Notes: generated from the letters alone by a model not told the origin. Positions 17,001 to 25,882 are shown, numbered from the stretch's first letter. The stretch is 64,000 nucleotides of DNA from Leptolyngbya subtilissima AS-A7 (GCF_039962255.1 NZ_JAMPKY010000003.1:248001-312000); one strand, 5' to 3'. Program-made: numbers and translations.

Positions 17001-20000
17001 GCCTGACCCTTGACGATCTCACCGGGTTCTCTCCCCCAGAGCCAGCTCAACCCTCCCCCGCACCTTCTACCTTCACAGGGGCCACTGGTCCATCCCTGAC
17101 CCTAGAGAATTTGCTAGGAGAGCTGACGATCGATCCGCTGACGCCGCTGGCTCCCGACCCAAAACTGAAAGAAACTACCCTAGACGATCTAGCCTCCACT
17201 GGGTTCGGAGAAACCTCTGACCTTGTGGCTCCTACGTCGCCCCCAGCTGAGTTTACGCTGACTGATTTTGACTTGGGCACTGGCACCAGCGGCCCCCTCG
17301 ACTCGGCCCTCCTACCCGACGCGCCGGGCGACACCATGGCCGATTTGTTCTCACTGGGTTCCGCTGCCCAGTCGCCCTCAGAAAATCTCACCTTGGAGGA
17401 ACTCGATCTAGAAGGTGAGTTGCCTGACGCCTTCGCTCCGCTAGAGGCTGGGACAACGGAGTCAGCGCTCATCCCAGACTGGGAACTATCGGCTGCACCT
17501 TTGGAGCCCACTGCGCCAGATCTCTCGATTACTTTGGCTGACTTAAACCTGAGTCTAGACGAGCCCGCCGCCGATGAGTCTGGCTTAGGCGATTCGCTAG
17601 GTGCTGTTGAGCCAACGGAGTCAGCGCCCATCCTGGAAGCCTGGGGACTACCTGTCACGCCTTTGGAGCCTGCTGCATCAGATCTCTCGATTACTCTAGA
17701 TGACTTGAACCTAAGCCTAGACGAGCCCGCTGGGGATGAACCTGGTCTAAGCGATTCGCTAGGTGCTGAGCCAACAGAGCCCGCGCTCACCCTTGAAACC
17801 TGGGGGCTATCCGCAACGCCTTCGGAGTCTGCGGCGTCAGATCTCTCGTTCACTCTAGATGACTTAAATTTGAGCCTAGACGAGCCCGTTGGGGATGAGC
17901 CCAGTTTGAGTGATTTGACGGCCCTGGGCGATGGAGGTGGCGACGATACTGTGCTTGCCGACGCTCCGGTAGAGACAGCTACCGACTGGCAACGAGAAAT
18001 CAGCCTTGACAATATTTTGAATGCCGCTGGAGCCAACTTTGAAGAAACCCCGGAGGCACCGCTAACGGTTCCTCAGCCGGAGCCTGCTGACCCTACTCAA
18101 GCGGCGGCAGCAGAGACGGCCGATTCGATGGAGGCAATGATTGACTTCATCAATCTCGATGCGTTGCTGGGAGAACCCCTGACCCCGGTTTCCTCAGAGC
18201 CAAGCCTTGAGTTAGACCTCGACCTCAACCTTGGGCTTGACACCCTCGATTCCGACCCCCAAGACTTTGGCAATCTAGACCTTGGTGCCTTCGATCTAGG
18301 GCCGCTGGATGGCGGCGAGGCGATCGCCGAACCAGAGCCTCGCTCCCCCCTCGATTCCCCACTACCAGGTGATGACTTAGAGAGCGATCGCCCCTCAGTA
18401 GACGCTCCCACGAGTTTGGATCTGAATCTAGACCTGAGCCTCGAGCCAGAAACCGCCGCTGACCCCCGTGCTGATCTAGATTTTTCTGTAGAAGACTGGC
18501 TGGGAGAATCTACTCCTGCCCAAGATGAGGCCGCTGGGGCGGAGGCTAGCCTAAGCAGTTTGGACAATTCTATAGAGCCGCCCATTACCCCAGCGCTGGA
18601 CGCGGACTGGCCCCTGGATGCAGAACCCAACTTAGATGAACCCGCAAACAACCTCTTTGATGAGCCCATTGAGGACGTAGAAGAGGTCTCCGTTGAATCA
18701 GCGGCCGTTGATAATCTTGATTTCGACAGCTTTTTTGATCTTGAGACCGCTGCCCCTGAGCCGGATGCTGCTGAGCTGGATGCGATCGCCCCGATCTCAG
18801 AGCCAGACGTTCCAGACGTAGCAGCCTCAGAAGTCGAGATCCAGGAACCCGAGATCCAGGAACCAGGAGCTCCGCCAGACTTCCCCGAGCTGGACCAACT
18901 GCTGGCAGAAACGGACCTTGGCGCTGAATCTACCCTGGCCGCGGTTCCCAGCGACTTGGTTGCGCCCGTCGTCGAGCCTCCAGCAGCTCTAGTACCCGAG
19001 ATTGCCGAACCCGCAACCGTTGCGCCTGCAACTGTTGAACCTGCAGCCGTCGAACCCGATCTCCTCGCCGATCTGGACATCGATCAATCCCACGCCGTTG
19101 TCCCAGGGCCGCCAGTGGACCCTGAGCCAGCGCCTGCTGCACCCACCCCACTGTGGTTTTTGGGATTGGATGTGGGTACCACCGGCCTATCGGCGGTACT
19201 TTTGGAGCGTCGAGGTGGCCAGGTTTATCCTCTCTACTGGGTCGATAACGCCATTTCTGGGGTGACCGCCGACAAGTTCTTTCGGCTGCCATCGCTGGCC
19301 TCGGTGGAGGCCCACGATGAGGGCTACCAAGTGCAGTCAGTAGGTTCGTCGGCCCTCACTGTGAACTGGAGCGATGGCGATACTGCCGACCAGGGTGCAG
19401 TGTTGCTCAAAGCGCTAAAGCCCTATCTCAAGCTGGGCATTCCGCTTACAGGGGCAGACGGTCCCGAACCTCAGGTGCAGTGGTCCGATCGCGATCGCAT
19501 TCCCCTGCCTGTGTTCCAAGACGGCCTGACCCGGTTGTTGGCCACCTTGCCCGTAGGGCTAACCTCAGAGGCTGCCTTCACCGTTGGTGCCGTTGGCCTT
19601 GATGCGGCGGCGATCGCTGCTGCTCTGCAAGCCCTCAACGGAGTCGTTGTCAGCTACCCAGCCAACTGGCCTGATACCTACACCTTTAACCTGCGAGAGG
19701 CAGTGCTAGGGGCAAGGCTCACCGCCAACCCCGACGATATCTATTTTGTAGAAGATGCGATCGCCGCTGTGCTCTCAGGCCTGCCCGATCCCTCGACCCC
19801 GCTGCCCGAGGGCAACGGCCAGCCTATACAGCAGCAGGCCCTTTACGCCTGCCCCTGGACCGGGGGCACCGTGGTGCTCTCCGCCGGGGCCAGCGTGACC
19901 GAGGTGGGCATTGTCGATTTGCCTAGAGCCTTAGGTGAACTCTCCTACAGTGACTTTGCCCTGCACTCAATGAGCTATGCAGGCGACGCCATTGACCTCG

Positions 20001-21007
20001 ACATTATTTGCCACCTGCTGCACCCCGCCGAACGTCGCCAGAGTCGCCCCGCTGAGGGCTATGGGCGATCGCCGCAATCTACCGGCTGGGGCTGGCAGGC
20101 CGCCATGCCTGAGCTAGATGGCGCCCACTGGAGCGATCTAGCTCTTGACGGCTGCGAAATGCCCCGTCCCGCTGAGCCCGACACAGCCCGTCGCCAGCGC
20201 CTCTACCAGCGGCTAGAAACCTCCCTGCTAGGCCAGAGCGCGCTAGAAGCGGCGCGACACCTAAAGATTATTCTTCAGCACCAGCCCCAGTTTGAGCTAG
20301 AGCTGGCCGACCAGCGCTGGGTAGTGCGCAGCAAAGACCTGGAAGACCGGATTATTCTGCCCTACATTCAGCGCATCAACGGCCACGTCAACCGGTTGCT
20401 GAGCGAGGTCGGGCTCAATACCCAAGGTATTAATCAGGTAATCTGCACCGGCGGTAGCGCCTCATTGCCCAAGATCGCCCGCTGGCTGCGGCAGAAGTTC
20501 CCCAATGCCACCATCGTGCAGGATACGTACCATAGCGATCGCCCCCCCAGCTGTAGCCGGGTCACCTACGGGTTGGTTAACCTGGTGCGCTATCCCCAGG
20601 TGCTCGACCTCACTCGCCACCAGTACAGCGACATGTTCTTGCTGATGGAGGTGCTGCGTACCCTGCCCGAGCAGCCTATGCCCCTCAGCGGCATTCTGCA
20701 CCTGTTCAAAGAGCGGGGCCTGAACGTTGATGCCTGTCAGGCTCACCTCATGGCGCTGCTGGAAGGTCGTCTGCCTCCCGGTTTGCTGCCCAGCACCACC
20801 GGTAGCCCCTCGGTGCTGGTTCCCGCCAGCACCGACTTGGCGACCCTGGCCAATACGCCGCTATTTACCCGACCCAGCGGCCAGGTCTATGTGCCCAGCC
20901 TAGAGCAGGGCCAGCGGTTGATCAGTTATATGGAGCAGCTGCTAGCCAACAAGCACCAAACCCTGGTTGACCCCCTGCTGAGCCAGCTCACGGTACTGAA
21001 TGTGTAG
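14012..21007 (+). CDS. Giant acidic disordered protein with C-terminal Hsp70/actin-like ATPase domain
   Basis: 2331 residues from GTG 14,012 (AAGGGG upstream). Residues ~70-280 are Gln-rich and coiled-coil-like ([19 protein letters not shown]). Residues ~285-1700 are a low-complexity acidic region of Asp, Glu, Pro, Ala, Leu and Ser with about a dozen D-L-F motifs (residues ~630-1110: IDLFSD, LDLFGE, VDLFGQ) and many L-D-L/L-D-D-L motifs. Three tandem ~53-residue repeats lie at ~1150-1308. Residues ~1714-2230 are an ASKHA fold: phosphate-1 motif [16 protein letters not shown], and adenosine motif [19 protein letters not shown] (~2145). Hsp70-like ATPases occur in cyanobacterial hypothetical proteins, but the function of this architecture is unknown to me. 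A membrane-associated or filament-forming scaffold is speculation. No transmembrane segment is visible. Confidence 0.85.
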   Translation: MQQDELEALVAEIDSILGEAAPRLPWVMSNDANQRQLLARARAYLAEVKAAPEAQAAPTSGLPNDPTTAAASQVLKALLQEMQYLRGQTMQILDPLRNEVATLRQQRELLLQEVQQLQQQRVQIDQGANLHQLPPSWEAALQQMTQQLEARLSAQVNQSVQRLESATANAYGLMQSPQGFADGDAPGLTPMQRLEFLKQLQAQSDQLMLGLDQSLRSVFDTLQQSIYSYQDSLNQGLNQMHTLGQQGELMFSALVTHLGQQINAETLTYLESGQRRELPQPRPETSTPETLGGDAFAERGDQSAELELEALDLGFDDLDDLGNDEFTLLQIEDEISELQLDDNLEADLDSAEASESSPLDLQLLNSLDAAAPDPSSAVLLPDGADPATEVAAAGVEAESALDDLYQSLFGGGFSAEPAGASPAADSGDAVDDFLAIDRLSEAVTPVDEPYAIASPEPADDLPRPDDLTLLTQAAEMAEADAATDLTSVDLSSLLGENSGDRLDLSLGSIAPADAGFDLPDTIKSFDDLLPASPGEVGNSETATSDGEDLLGGFMAASPEEDLLAQDALPTTGAYDLAMDDTMVDQLQEDLENLETEVASESLSPVNLELDLTDSPELFNPPAEVPPSSIASVDLFADQEPAPDNASPPAFDRLTEAAMPGEPGFDLLGDEPIAAEPAQDLDLFGTETSAPSNAALDQVTLSDLEIDSLEQPPAAEPPAAEPTSDWSSLDRLELETLEPEPTFSEEVPSIDLFSDAALADLSLAQSETVDQQSPIFEPAFENVSLDSDPSPSSADESVSDPGTNDLSIDLFASPASDDAAGENAVDLFGQRDQPLPGLDEPAVEATGIDLFDSPVADARDEPLDAPAPMAESSGLDLFGEPEPETAAPRDGGLNLFDISALTLDDPELGEAGLDLFGDTAGPGAPAPESPAPEAPAEPAIDLFGEATPTQPPESSASDLFGALDQAPTAAAANDSLASILAELNLSLEPEQPALGESGLTLDDLTGFSPPEPAQPSPAPSTFTGATGPSLTLENLLGELTIDPLTPLAPDPKLKETTLDDLASTGFGETSDLVAPTSPPAEFTLTDFDLGTGTSGPLDSALLPDAPGDTMADLFSLGSAAQSPSENLTLEELDLEGELPDAFAPLEAGTTESALIPDWELSAAPLEPTAPDLSITLADLNLSLDEPAADESGLGDSLGAVEPTESAPILEAWGLPVTPLEPAASDLSITLDDLNLSLDEPAGDEPGLSDSLGAEPTEPALTLETWGLSATPSESAASDLSFTLDDLNLSLDEPVGDEPSLSDLTALGDGGGDDTVLADAPVETATDWQREISLDNILNAAGANFEETPEAPLTVPQPEPADPTQAAAAETADSMEAMIDFINLDALLGEPLTPVSSEPSLELDLDLNLGLDTLDSDPQDFGNLDLGAFDLGPLDGGEAIAEPEPRSPLDSPLPGDDLESDRPSVDAPTSLDLNLDLSLEPETAADPRADLDFSVEDWLGESTPAQDEAAGAEASLSSLDNSIEPPITPALDADWPLDAEPNLDEPANNLFDEPIEDVEEVSVESAAVDNLDFDSFFDLETAAPEPDAAELDAIAPISEPDVPDVAASEVEIQEPEIQEPGAPPDFPELDQLLAETDLGAESTLAAVPSDLVAPVVEPPAALVPEIAEPATVAPATVEPAAVEPDLLADLDIDQSHAVVPGPPVDPEPAPAAPTPLWFLGLDVGTTGLSAVLLERRGGQVYPLYWVDNAISGVTADKFFRLPSLASVEAHDEGYQVQSVGSSALTVNWSDGDTADQGAVLLKALKPYLKLGIPLTGADGPEPQVQWSDRDRIPLPVFQDGLTRLLATLPVGLTSEAAFTVGAVGLDAAAIAAALQALNGVVVSYPANWPDTYTFNLREAVLGARLTANPDDIYFVEDAIAAVLSGLPDPSTPLPEGNGQPIQQQALYACPWTGGTVVLSAGASVTEVGIVDLPRALGELSYSDFALHSMSYAGDAIDLDIICHLLHPAERRQSRPAEGYGRSPQSTGWGWQAAMPELDGAHWSDLALDGCEMPRPAEPDTARRQRLYQRLETSLLGQSALEAARHLKIILQHQPQFELELADQRWVVRSKDLEDRIILPYIQRINGHVNRLLSEVGLNTQGINQVICTGGSASLPKIARWLRQKFPNATIVQDTYHSDRPPSCSRVTYGLVNLVRYPQVLDLTRHQYSDMFLLMEVLRTLPEQPMPLSGILHLFKERGLNVDACQAHLMALLEGRLPPGLLPSTTGSPSVLVPASTDLATLANTPLFTRPSGQVYVPSLEQGQRLISYMEQLLANKHQTLVDPLLSQLTVLNV
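17459..17935 (+). repeat. Three tandem ~159-bp coding repeats in the giant gene
   Basis: In-frame units start near 17,459, 17,618 and 17,777, encoding 53, 52 and ~53 residues. Each unit has W-(E/G)-L near its start, [16 protein letters not shown] in the middle and a DSLGAEP-like end. Synonymous differences show that they are not recent identical copies. Confidence 0.85.
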
Positions 21008-21069
21008 GCTGCGCTCTCCTTAGATTTAATTGCTGCTGCTGCACTCACCGTTAGGTCAGGAAATAGCCT

Positions 21070-21483
21070 ATGCAATTCCATGTTGGAAGACTAATTGATC
21101 ACGTTCATCTACGCATCTCTGACTTGGACGCTAGCAAGCGCTTCTACCGAGCCGTATTTACGGCCTTGGACAAACTGGATGTCTTTGTTGAAGACGAAGA
21201 TCACTTCTTAGCTGACGAATTGTGGGTTGATAAGGCTGACGGGCACGTGTCCCACGTTCATCTGGCCTTTCAAGCACCTGATCGCATGACTGTTGATGCG
21301 TTTTATCAAGCCGCCATCGGAGCAGGAGGTCGTGATAACGGTGCACCCGGCGAGCGCAAGTACCACCCAGGCTACTACGGTGCGTTTGTCCTCGATCCCG
21401 ATGGCAACAATATTGAAGCCGTCTTCCATGGCAACAACAGCCGCTCTACACCGTCAGTTGTTATAACACCAGCAGACAACTGA
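21070..21483 (+). CDS. VOC (glyoxalase/bleomycin resistance) superfamily protein
   Basis: A 137-residue protein with two beta-alpha-beta-beta-beta modules. Candidate metal ligands are His in LIDHVHLRISDL, His in VSHVHLAFQ and Glu in DPDGNNIEAVFH, the usual C-terminal VOC signature. GERKYHPGYYGAFVLDPDGN is typical of uncharacterised VOC enzymes acting on small thiol adducts or aromatic substrates. Substrate unknown. It lies 63 nt after the giant gene. Its 3' end abuts the pseudogene and RNA duplicate, so it may belong to the accessory patch. Confidence 0.88.
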   Translation: MQFHVGRLIDHVHLRISDLDASKRFYRAVFTALDKLDVFVEDEDHFLADELWVDKADGHVSHVHLAFQAPDRMTVDAFYQAAIGAGGRDNGAPGERKYHPGYYGAFVLDPDGNNIEAVFHGNNSRSTPSVVITPADN

Positions 21484-21558
21484 TCTCCCACGGAGTGGCA
21501 GCGGCAGGTATCCGGTTCCTCAGTTATCGGTTGCATCGGGTCCGAGATATTCAAACAT
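21482..21558 (-). pseudogene. Decayed copy of the 10,587 gene 5' end
   Basis: On the minus strand the frame reads MFEYLGPDATDN then TGA, then in the same register GTGYLPLPLRG. The intact gene reads MFEYLEPDANDNPEAGSLPLP. The first 16 nt, ATGTTTGAATATCTCG, are identical. Homology fades at the VOC stop codon. It therefore carries a nonsense codon and is truncated. Confidence 0.8.
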
Positions 21559-21559
21559 T

Positions 21560-21815
21560 GGTTCTGCTTCCTCTTAAGTTCGAGGAGAGCAGAACGCAAA
21601 AACCCTAACTAACCGCAGCTGAGGTGCAAACTGGGGTAGCTAGGGTACGATCGACCTTAGCCCTGCAATCTGCGTACTAGATTTGCGGGGTTAGATGTTC
21701 GTAGGTGTTGGAAGCGCCTACATACAGCGCCAAAGTTTTCGAGTTCTGCATGGTCGCCGGTCGGGTTGAACGGCTCAATGTAAGAGAATACTGGTACAGA
21801 CGCTCCCCGTCAACC
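21560..21815 (+). ncRNA. HEARO / IscB omega-RNA-like structured RNA, copy 2
   Basis: A ~256-nt inverted homologue of 10,329-10,585, roughly 75-80% identical by eye over its length. The 5' hairpin is GGTTCTGC-TTCCTC...GAGGA-GCAGAAC. The 3' part reads GAGTTCTGCATGGTCGCC, GGCTCAATGTAAGAGAAT, CTGGTACAGACGC, and ends CGTCAACC. The order CTGCAT-G, GCCGGTCG, GCTCAAT-TA, AGA-AA, CTGG, ACA parallels my recollection of the OgeuIscB omega-RNA core. There is no IscB open frame within the window, so it would be a stand-alone element. Confidence 0.6.
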
Positions 21816-21847
21816 ATGGAATAGTAATCTATTCACCAGTACAAGTT

Positions 21848-22020
21848 TGTGTAAATTGCGAGGTCAAATGTCGACAGATAAGTACCCATCCAGAGGGCTT
21901 ATCCAGCATAATTGACGGATAATACCCCTTTGTCAGGAAGCTAGACATCAAAGGTGAGGGATGAGACCTAAAGTCAGAGGCTTATCTAGCAGATTTGACA
22001 CTTAATACATAGTTAGACAT
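21848..22020. repeat. Degenerate repeat cluster upstream of second HEPN gene
   Basis: Two direct units of the form CTTATCYAGC...TTGAC...TAATAC (near 21,900 and 21,990) and one inverted unit (GTCAAATGTCGACAGATAAG, near 21,865) give terminal inverted symmetry TGT...ACA. It ends in GTTAGAC (22,012-22,018), which fits an attC core GTTRRRY. It could be the end of a small mobile element or a cassette boundary. A related sequence precedes the AbiV-like gene at 37.9 kb. Confidence 0.5.
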
Positions 22021-22044
22021 CATTATTTATGCGGTGATATCATT

Positions 22045-22647
22045 TTGTCTAATAGTAACTATCCGAAAGCATGGTCACGCTTTGTCTCTGTTTCTCGTAA
22101 TGAAGATAATGTGATGCCCAAAGAGCTTAGTGATTTTGCTCAGTTATCTAGATGGTCTGCTCGTTTTCGTCTGGCAAAGAGTTTTAAGGCATTAGATCTG
22201 GGAGATCATTATTCTGGCTCGGATACCCCTGATCTGTATTCTGCAATCACTAGAATTTTTTTGGTGTACTCAGCATTTGAGACATACTGTTGCATTCTTG
22301 GCTTGAATCCAAAGTATGAATCTAAAGTCAAAGTGCTTCAAGACAGTCAATTACAGAAAGATGTTATCAAGTCTATTCGTAAGTTAGATCCTGAGAATTT
22401 ATTTTCTGGCTTCCTTTGTGAGCATTTGAGTGGCTCAGAGCTTAAAAAGATGATGCGTGACTTTATGAGTGGTCAAGATGTGAATGTCAGTTTTCTGGCA
22501 CGATGTACACGTCATATTTTTGCTCATGGTGTTTTAACTGCAAATTCACCAAACTTGTCCGCTAAAAAATTTGACCAAGTATCTCAGCTTATTTCAGATT
22601 TCTTATTGACTTCTATGGATAAAGATTTTGAAGCTCGTGTGCCATGA
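22045..22647 (+). CDS. HEPN-like protein, cassette-borne
   Basis: A 200-residue, helix-rich and distinctly AT-rich gene. Its C-terminal half carries FLARCTRHIFAHGVLT, with an R-x4-H motif (RHIFAH, ~166-171) like that of HEPN ribonucleases, on a helix followed by ISDFLLTSMD. The N-terminal region has no recognised domain. The start is TTG 22,045 with a weak GGTGAT upstream; the in-frame ATG further inside (MPKELSDF) would lose 23 residues. The TGA stop is immediately followed by an attC-like hairpin and a GTTAGAC core precedes the gene. It has no obvious partner gene, so it may be a solitary effector or antitoxin-less cassette. Confidence 0.65.
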   Translation: MSNSNYPKAWSRFVSVSRNEDNVMPKELSDFAQLSRWSARFRLAKSFKALDLGDHYSGSDTPDLYSAITRIFLVYSAFETYCCILGLNPKYESKVKVLQDSQLQKDVIKSIRKLDPENLFSGFLCEHLSGSELKKMMRDFMSGQDVNVSFLARCTRHIFAHGVLTANSPNLSAKKFDQVSQLISDFLLTSMDKDFEARVP

Positions 22648-22648
22648 T

Positions 22649-22727
22649 GTCCAACAATCTCGTTGCACACCGACCGAATCAAGTTGGTTGACGGAGTTCG
22701 AAAGGCGGGTGAATGGGGTCGTTAAAA
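22649..22727 (+). other. attC-like recombination site after second HEPN gene
   Basis: It starts GTCCAAC (RYYYAAC match) 1 nt after the stop and ends GTTAAAA. The arms pair with the attC layout: AAC with GTT, a spacer, TT with AA, CAC with GTG preceded by one extrahelical G, then CCG with CGG. The final base of the GTTRRRY box does not fit. This is weaker than the site at 9360-9443. Confidence 0.5.
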
Positions 22728-22968
22728 AATTTTCAGGCTGACCAGAGAATGACCTTTGACAGATTTTAAGGAATTTTGGAATCAATTAATTCCCTCAAGC
22801 CTAGGCGACTGCAACAGTAGTAAGAACAACATGATTGGGGCAATTCTAGGCGCGGTTACCTCAACATTATTAGTTGGTGGGCCGCGATCGCTTATTCGCT
22901 AAAAGCCCCAAGCGCTTTGATCTTGCACTACGATCGCACCATTCCTCCGTCCAACTAACCAAAGCATC

Positions 22969-23186
22969 ATGGCTCTCACCGTCAGCCCAGAGCGCTTCAG
23001 CTGCCCCCCAGCAGCACCGTTACTCTGCACTACCAAGCCTGGGACGACTACGAGACCCTGCTAGCCAGCCGTCGCGACGATGCCGCCATCAAAATTCGCT
23101 TCAACGCCTACACCCAACAGATCTCGCTTATGCCTCCCATGGCAGGCCACGGCAATACCCAAGAAAAAGCCCCCTGCTTTTCTTAA
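22969..23186 (+). pseudogene. Uma2-family endonuclease remnant
   Basis: The frame starts MALTVSPERF and, after one missing base near 23,000, continues QLPPSSTVTLHYQAWDDYETLL, then DAAIKIRFNAYTQQISLMPP. This is the N-terminal pattern of cyanobacterial Uma2 (DUF820) proteins, which belong to the PD-(D/E)XK nuclease superfamily. The C-terminal two thirds, including the nuclease core, are absent: the frame runs into the sigma-factor terminator and stops. Confidence 0.75.
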
Positions 23187-23200
23187 AAACAAGGGGGCTT
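23160..23200 (-). terminator. Rho-independent terminator of sigC
   Basis: On the minus strand AAGCCCCC and GGGGGCTT form an 8-bp stem, extended by TTGTTTTTAAGAAAAGCA pairing inside, then TTTTTCTT. It is 21 nt past the sigma-factor stop. Confidence 0.9.
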
Positions 23201-23220
23201 GAGGTAGCTATGCAGGATCT

Positions 23221-24483
23221 CTAGTTCAGCGCTTCGAGGTAGTCGCGGACGCGGTTGCGGCGCTTGGGCTGGCGCAGCTTTTGCAGCGCCTTCGACTCAA
23301 TCTGGCGCACTCGCTCGCGCGATAGCTCTAGGGCGCGGCCAATCTCAGCTAGAGAGTAGGGGGTGCCGTCGCCCAGACCAAAGCGCATGTTGATCACGTC
23401 TTGCTCACGGGTGGTGAGGTCGGCCATCAGCTGTTGCAGGTCGCGGCGCAGCGACTCGCGAATCAGCATGTCTTCGGGTGACATGCAGTCGGTTTCGAGC
23501 AGGTCGCCCAGCTCGGTGTCGCGGTCTTTGCCCACCTTGGTTTCTAGCGACACGGCGCGGGGTACGCGCAGCAGTACTTCGCGCACCTGAGCGGCGGTCA
23601 TGTCGAGCTCGCGGGCGATGTCTTCAATCGAGGGGGTGCGGCCTTTCTCCTGGGAGAGTTTGCGCTGGGCCTTTTTGATTTTGTTGAGCTTTTCGGTGAT
23701 GTGGACAGGCAAGCGAATAGTGCGGCTCTGGGTGGCGATTGCCCGCGTAATGCCCTGACGAATCCACCAGTAGGCGTAGGTGCTAAAGCGGTAGCCCTTG
23801 GTGGGGTCAAACTTTTCGACCGCGCGCTCTAGGCCTAGGGTGCCTTCTTGAATTAGATCGAGCAGCTCTAGGCCCCGGTTTTGGTACTTTTTGGCCACCG
23901 ACACCACCAGGCGCAGGTTGGCCTTGATCATATGCTCTTTGGCACGGATGCCTTCGGAGATCGCCTTCTCTAGCTCGGGCACGGTGAGGGTAGTGAGGGC
24001 GGCCCAGGCGCGCTTACCTTCAGCCAGGGTGGGCTTGAGTTCAGCAATGGGCACTTCGGCCTCGGCGGCCCAGCGCTCGAGGGAGGGGCGATAGCCCAGT
24101 TGAGAAGAGAGGCGATCGCGGGTTTGCAACAGCTTGCTGTAGGTGGCCAAAATGCCACCGGTTGTTTCCGCAGCCTGGTTTAGATCGACTAAAAGCTGCA
24201 TGTAGCCCTGGACGCACTGAGCTTCAGAGACCTCTTCGTGGCGCTCTAACAAGCGCACTCGGCCAATTTCTTGCAGGTAGAGACGCACTAGGTCAGTGGT
24301 GCGACGCCCTTTGAGCACCTCGGCGGCATCGACTTCGAAGTCGCTCTCGTCAGTGTCGGACGCAGAGAAACCTTTGAGAGATAGGGATGCCCCCTCATCC
24401 TCGTCTCCCAAACTGGAGAGACTGAACTCTCGATCGGGCCGGGCGGAGGCTTCGTTTTTGCTGTAGTGGGGTGTTGCTACCAT
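23221..24483 (-). CDS. sigC: RNA polymerase group 2 sigma factor, SigC type
   Basis: A 420-residue sigma-70 family protein. Region 1.2 is TDLVRLYLQEIGRVRLLERHEEV (~63-85). Region 2 is HMIKANLRLVVSVAKKYQNRGLELLDLIQEGTLGLERAVEKFDPTKGYRFSTYAYWWIRQ. Region 3 carries PVHITEKLNKIKKAQRKL and region 4 MRFGLGDGTPYSLAEIGRALELSRERVRQIESKALQKLR. The SigC group is recognised by GYRPSLERWAAEAEVPIAELKPTLAEGKRAWA between regions 1.2 and 2.1, by the match to remembered Nostoc SigC, and by the end KRRNRVRDYLEALN. SigC-type factors respond to nitrogen and stationary phase in other cyanobacteria. It is monocistronic with a strong terminator. Confidence 0.92.
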   Translation of the reverse strand: MVATPHYSKNEASARPDREFSLSSLGDEDEGASLSLKGFSASDTDESDFEVDAAEVLKGRRTTDLVRLYLQEIGRVRLLERHEEVSEAQCVQGYMQLLVDLNQAAETTGGILATYSKLLQTRDRLSSQLGYRPSLERWAAEAEVPIAELKPTLAEGKRAWAALTTLTVPELEKAISEGIRAKEHMIKANLRLVVSVAKKYQNRGLELLDLIQEGTLGLERAVEKFDPTKGYRFSTYAYWWIRQGITRAIATQSRTIRLPVHITEKLNKIKKAQRKLSQEKGRTPSIEDIARELDMTAAQVREVLLRVPRAVSLETKVGKDRDTELGDLLETDCMSPEDMLIRESLRRDLQQLMADLTTREQDVINMRFGLGDGTPYSLAEIGRALELSRERVRQIESKALQKLRQPKRRNRVRDYLEALN

Positions 24484-24789
24484 GACGTGCTCTAGTAACG
24501 TGTACTAAACTTGTGCCGATAGGCCATTTGCCAACCTAGTTTCAGTATTCCCAAACCGCTAGGACTTTAGAACAGTGGCTGGAGTTCCGGGGGCTGGGCG
24601 GTGCTTTTGGGGCGGCCCAAGTCTACGGGGGGTGGGCTGAGGGAGGAAATTTCTAACCGACACCGTAATCTACGCCGTTTGTGCGGGTAATTCCTGACGG
24701 AACGTTACACCTTGGCAAAAACCTTACATTGACCCCGAGGCGACATATAGGATTAGGGCATTCATTGCTATTCGAAGCAGACTCCGGTA
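24484..24789. promoter_or_regulatory. Divergent promoter region, sigC / PCP_red gene
   Basis: 306 nt without a gene, separating two divergently transcribed genes; both promoters must lie here. No clear operator or consensus -35/-10 pair with proper spacing is visible to me. Confidence 0.4.
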
Positions 24790-24960
24790 ATGGTTAATGG
24801 TCTTCCCTGGACGGCTGATGCTCAGGCTAAGCTCAAAAATATTCCGTTTTTCGTGCGCGCTCAGGCCCGCAAGCGAATTGAAGATGTGGCCCGCGAGACC
24901 GAGGCTGAAGCGGTGACGGCAGACTTGGTTGAACAGGTGCGCCTTGAGTTCGGCCAGTAG
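24790..24960 (+). CDS. PCP-reductase-domain miniprotein
   Basis: A 56-residue protein: [31 protein letters not shown], then [11 protein letters not shown]. This is the small helical PCP_red domain found at the C-terminus of light-independent protochlorophyllide reductase subunit B (ChlB/BchB) and as free-standing cyanobacterial miniproteins. The typical W-(T/S)-x-E/D-A and F-V-R-x-x-x-R-x-x-I-E pattern is complete. Function of the stand-alone form is not established. ATG start; single gene. Confidence 0.85.
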   Translation: MVNGLPWTADAQAKLKNIPFFVRAQARKRIEDVARETEAEAVTADLVEQVRLEFGQ

Positions 24961-25278
24961 CCTGGTAGTACTTCAATCCTTAATGTTGGCTGTCGATTTT
25001 GCCTTTTAATACAGACTGCTTTGCCGCTACAGCGTTAATGTTGTGGGATTGACAGTCGCTGTGGCTCACTGTGCCTTCTAATGGGACACAGTGGTCTGTG
25101 AGTGGGCTAAAGCTTTCTCAGACAACAAACTCTGGCTGAAATGTTGCAAGTCGAAGTCATAACGAGTATGATTTAGAAGAGCCAAGGCCATAGTGGTAGG
25201 ATTTCAAGACTAGGCCTGCCGGCAAAAGCACAGGTTTGTTAGTTATTCATTCGATTGATAGAAACAAAGAGAGGCCAT
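24961..25278. promoter_or_regulatory. Intergenic region upstream of dps, with dyad
   Basis: 318 nt without a gene. It holds a 7-bp dyad, CACTGTG (25,067-25,073) and CACAGTG (25,087-25,093), which could be an operator or the terminator of the preceding miniprotein gene. Otherwise unremarkable; the dps leader ends with AGAGAGG. Confidence 0.45.
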
Positions 25279-25809
25279 ATGGTTGCAACCGTTGAAAAAA
25301 CGAAGACCAAGCGTGGGTTTTATCCCACCCGGATTGATATGTCGGCTGAGGTGCGATCGCAGGTTTGTGACGTGCTCAACCAGACCCTAGCTGCCACCCT
25401 CGATCTCAAGACCCAAACTAAGCAGGCCCATTGGAACGTCAAGGGCATGGACTTTTATCAGCTGCACGAGCTGTTTGACGAACTGGCCGGTGAGCTAGAG
25501 GGGTATGTCGATATGGTGGCCGAGCGGGTTACCGCCCTAGGTGGTACTGCCATGGGCACGGCTCGCATCGCTGCTAGCCAGTCAATCTTGCCCGAATACC
25601 CAATTGATGCCGTGGAGGGCGCTGAGCACATCGAGGCTCTGGCTGAGCGCTTTGCCGCCTACGGTAAGCACGTGCGCGCCGCCATCGACACCACCGATGA
25701 ACTGGGCGATGCCGACACTGCTGACCTCTACACCGAGATCTCTCGCACCATTGACATGCGTTTGTGGTTCCTAGAGGCGCACTTGGTGAAGAAGTCCGAT
25801 CGCGGCTAA
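25279..25809 (+). CDS. dps: Dps ferritin-like DNA-protection protein
   Basis: A 176-residue Dps/miniferritin that oxidises Fe(II) with H2O2 and stores iron in a dodecamer. Ferroxidase ligands are visible: His in KQAHWNVKG, His/Asp/Glu in LHELFDELAGELEGYVDMVAER. The gene starts at ATG 25,279 (MVATVEK) with AGAGAGG 5 nt upstream; an upstream in-frame ATT/ATA-region start would add eight residues without an RBS. The Lys-rich N-tail (KTKTKRG) could bind DNA. It has its own terminator. Confidence 0.95.
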   Translation: MVATVEKTKTKRGFYPTRIDMSAEVRSQVCDVLNQTLAATLDLKTQTKQAHWNVKGMDFYQLHELFDELAGELEGYVDMVAERVTALGGTAMGTARIAASQSILPEYPIDAVEGAEHIEALAERFAAYGKHVRAAIDTTDELGDADTADLYTEISRTIDMRLWFLEAHLVKKSDRG

Positions 25810-25843
25810 TTGCCGCAGTCCTCTGATGCAGGGCTAGCTAGCG

Positions 25844-25882
25844 GTCGGGGAGGCAACTTATGTCTCCCCGACTTTGTCGTTT
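25844..25882 (+). terminator. Rho-independent terminator of dps
   Basis: GTCGGGGAG (25,844-25,852) pairs with CTCCCCGAC (25,864-25,872), followed by TTTGTCGTTT. Confidence 0.85.

Noticed and set aside
17047..19080. Two ~328-codon open frames on the minus strand inside the giant gene
   Set aside because: They are Ser/Arg/Gly-rich antisense translations of the acidic low-complexity region, without RBS or recognisable domains.
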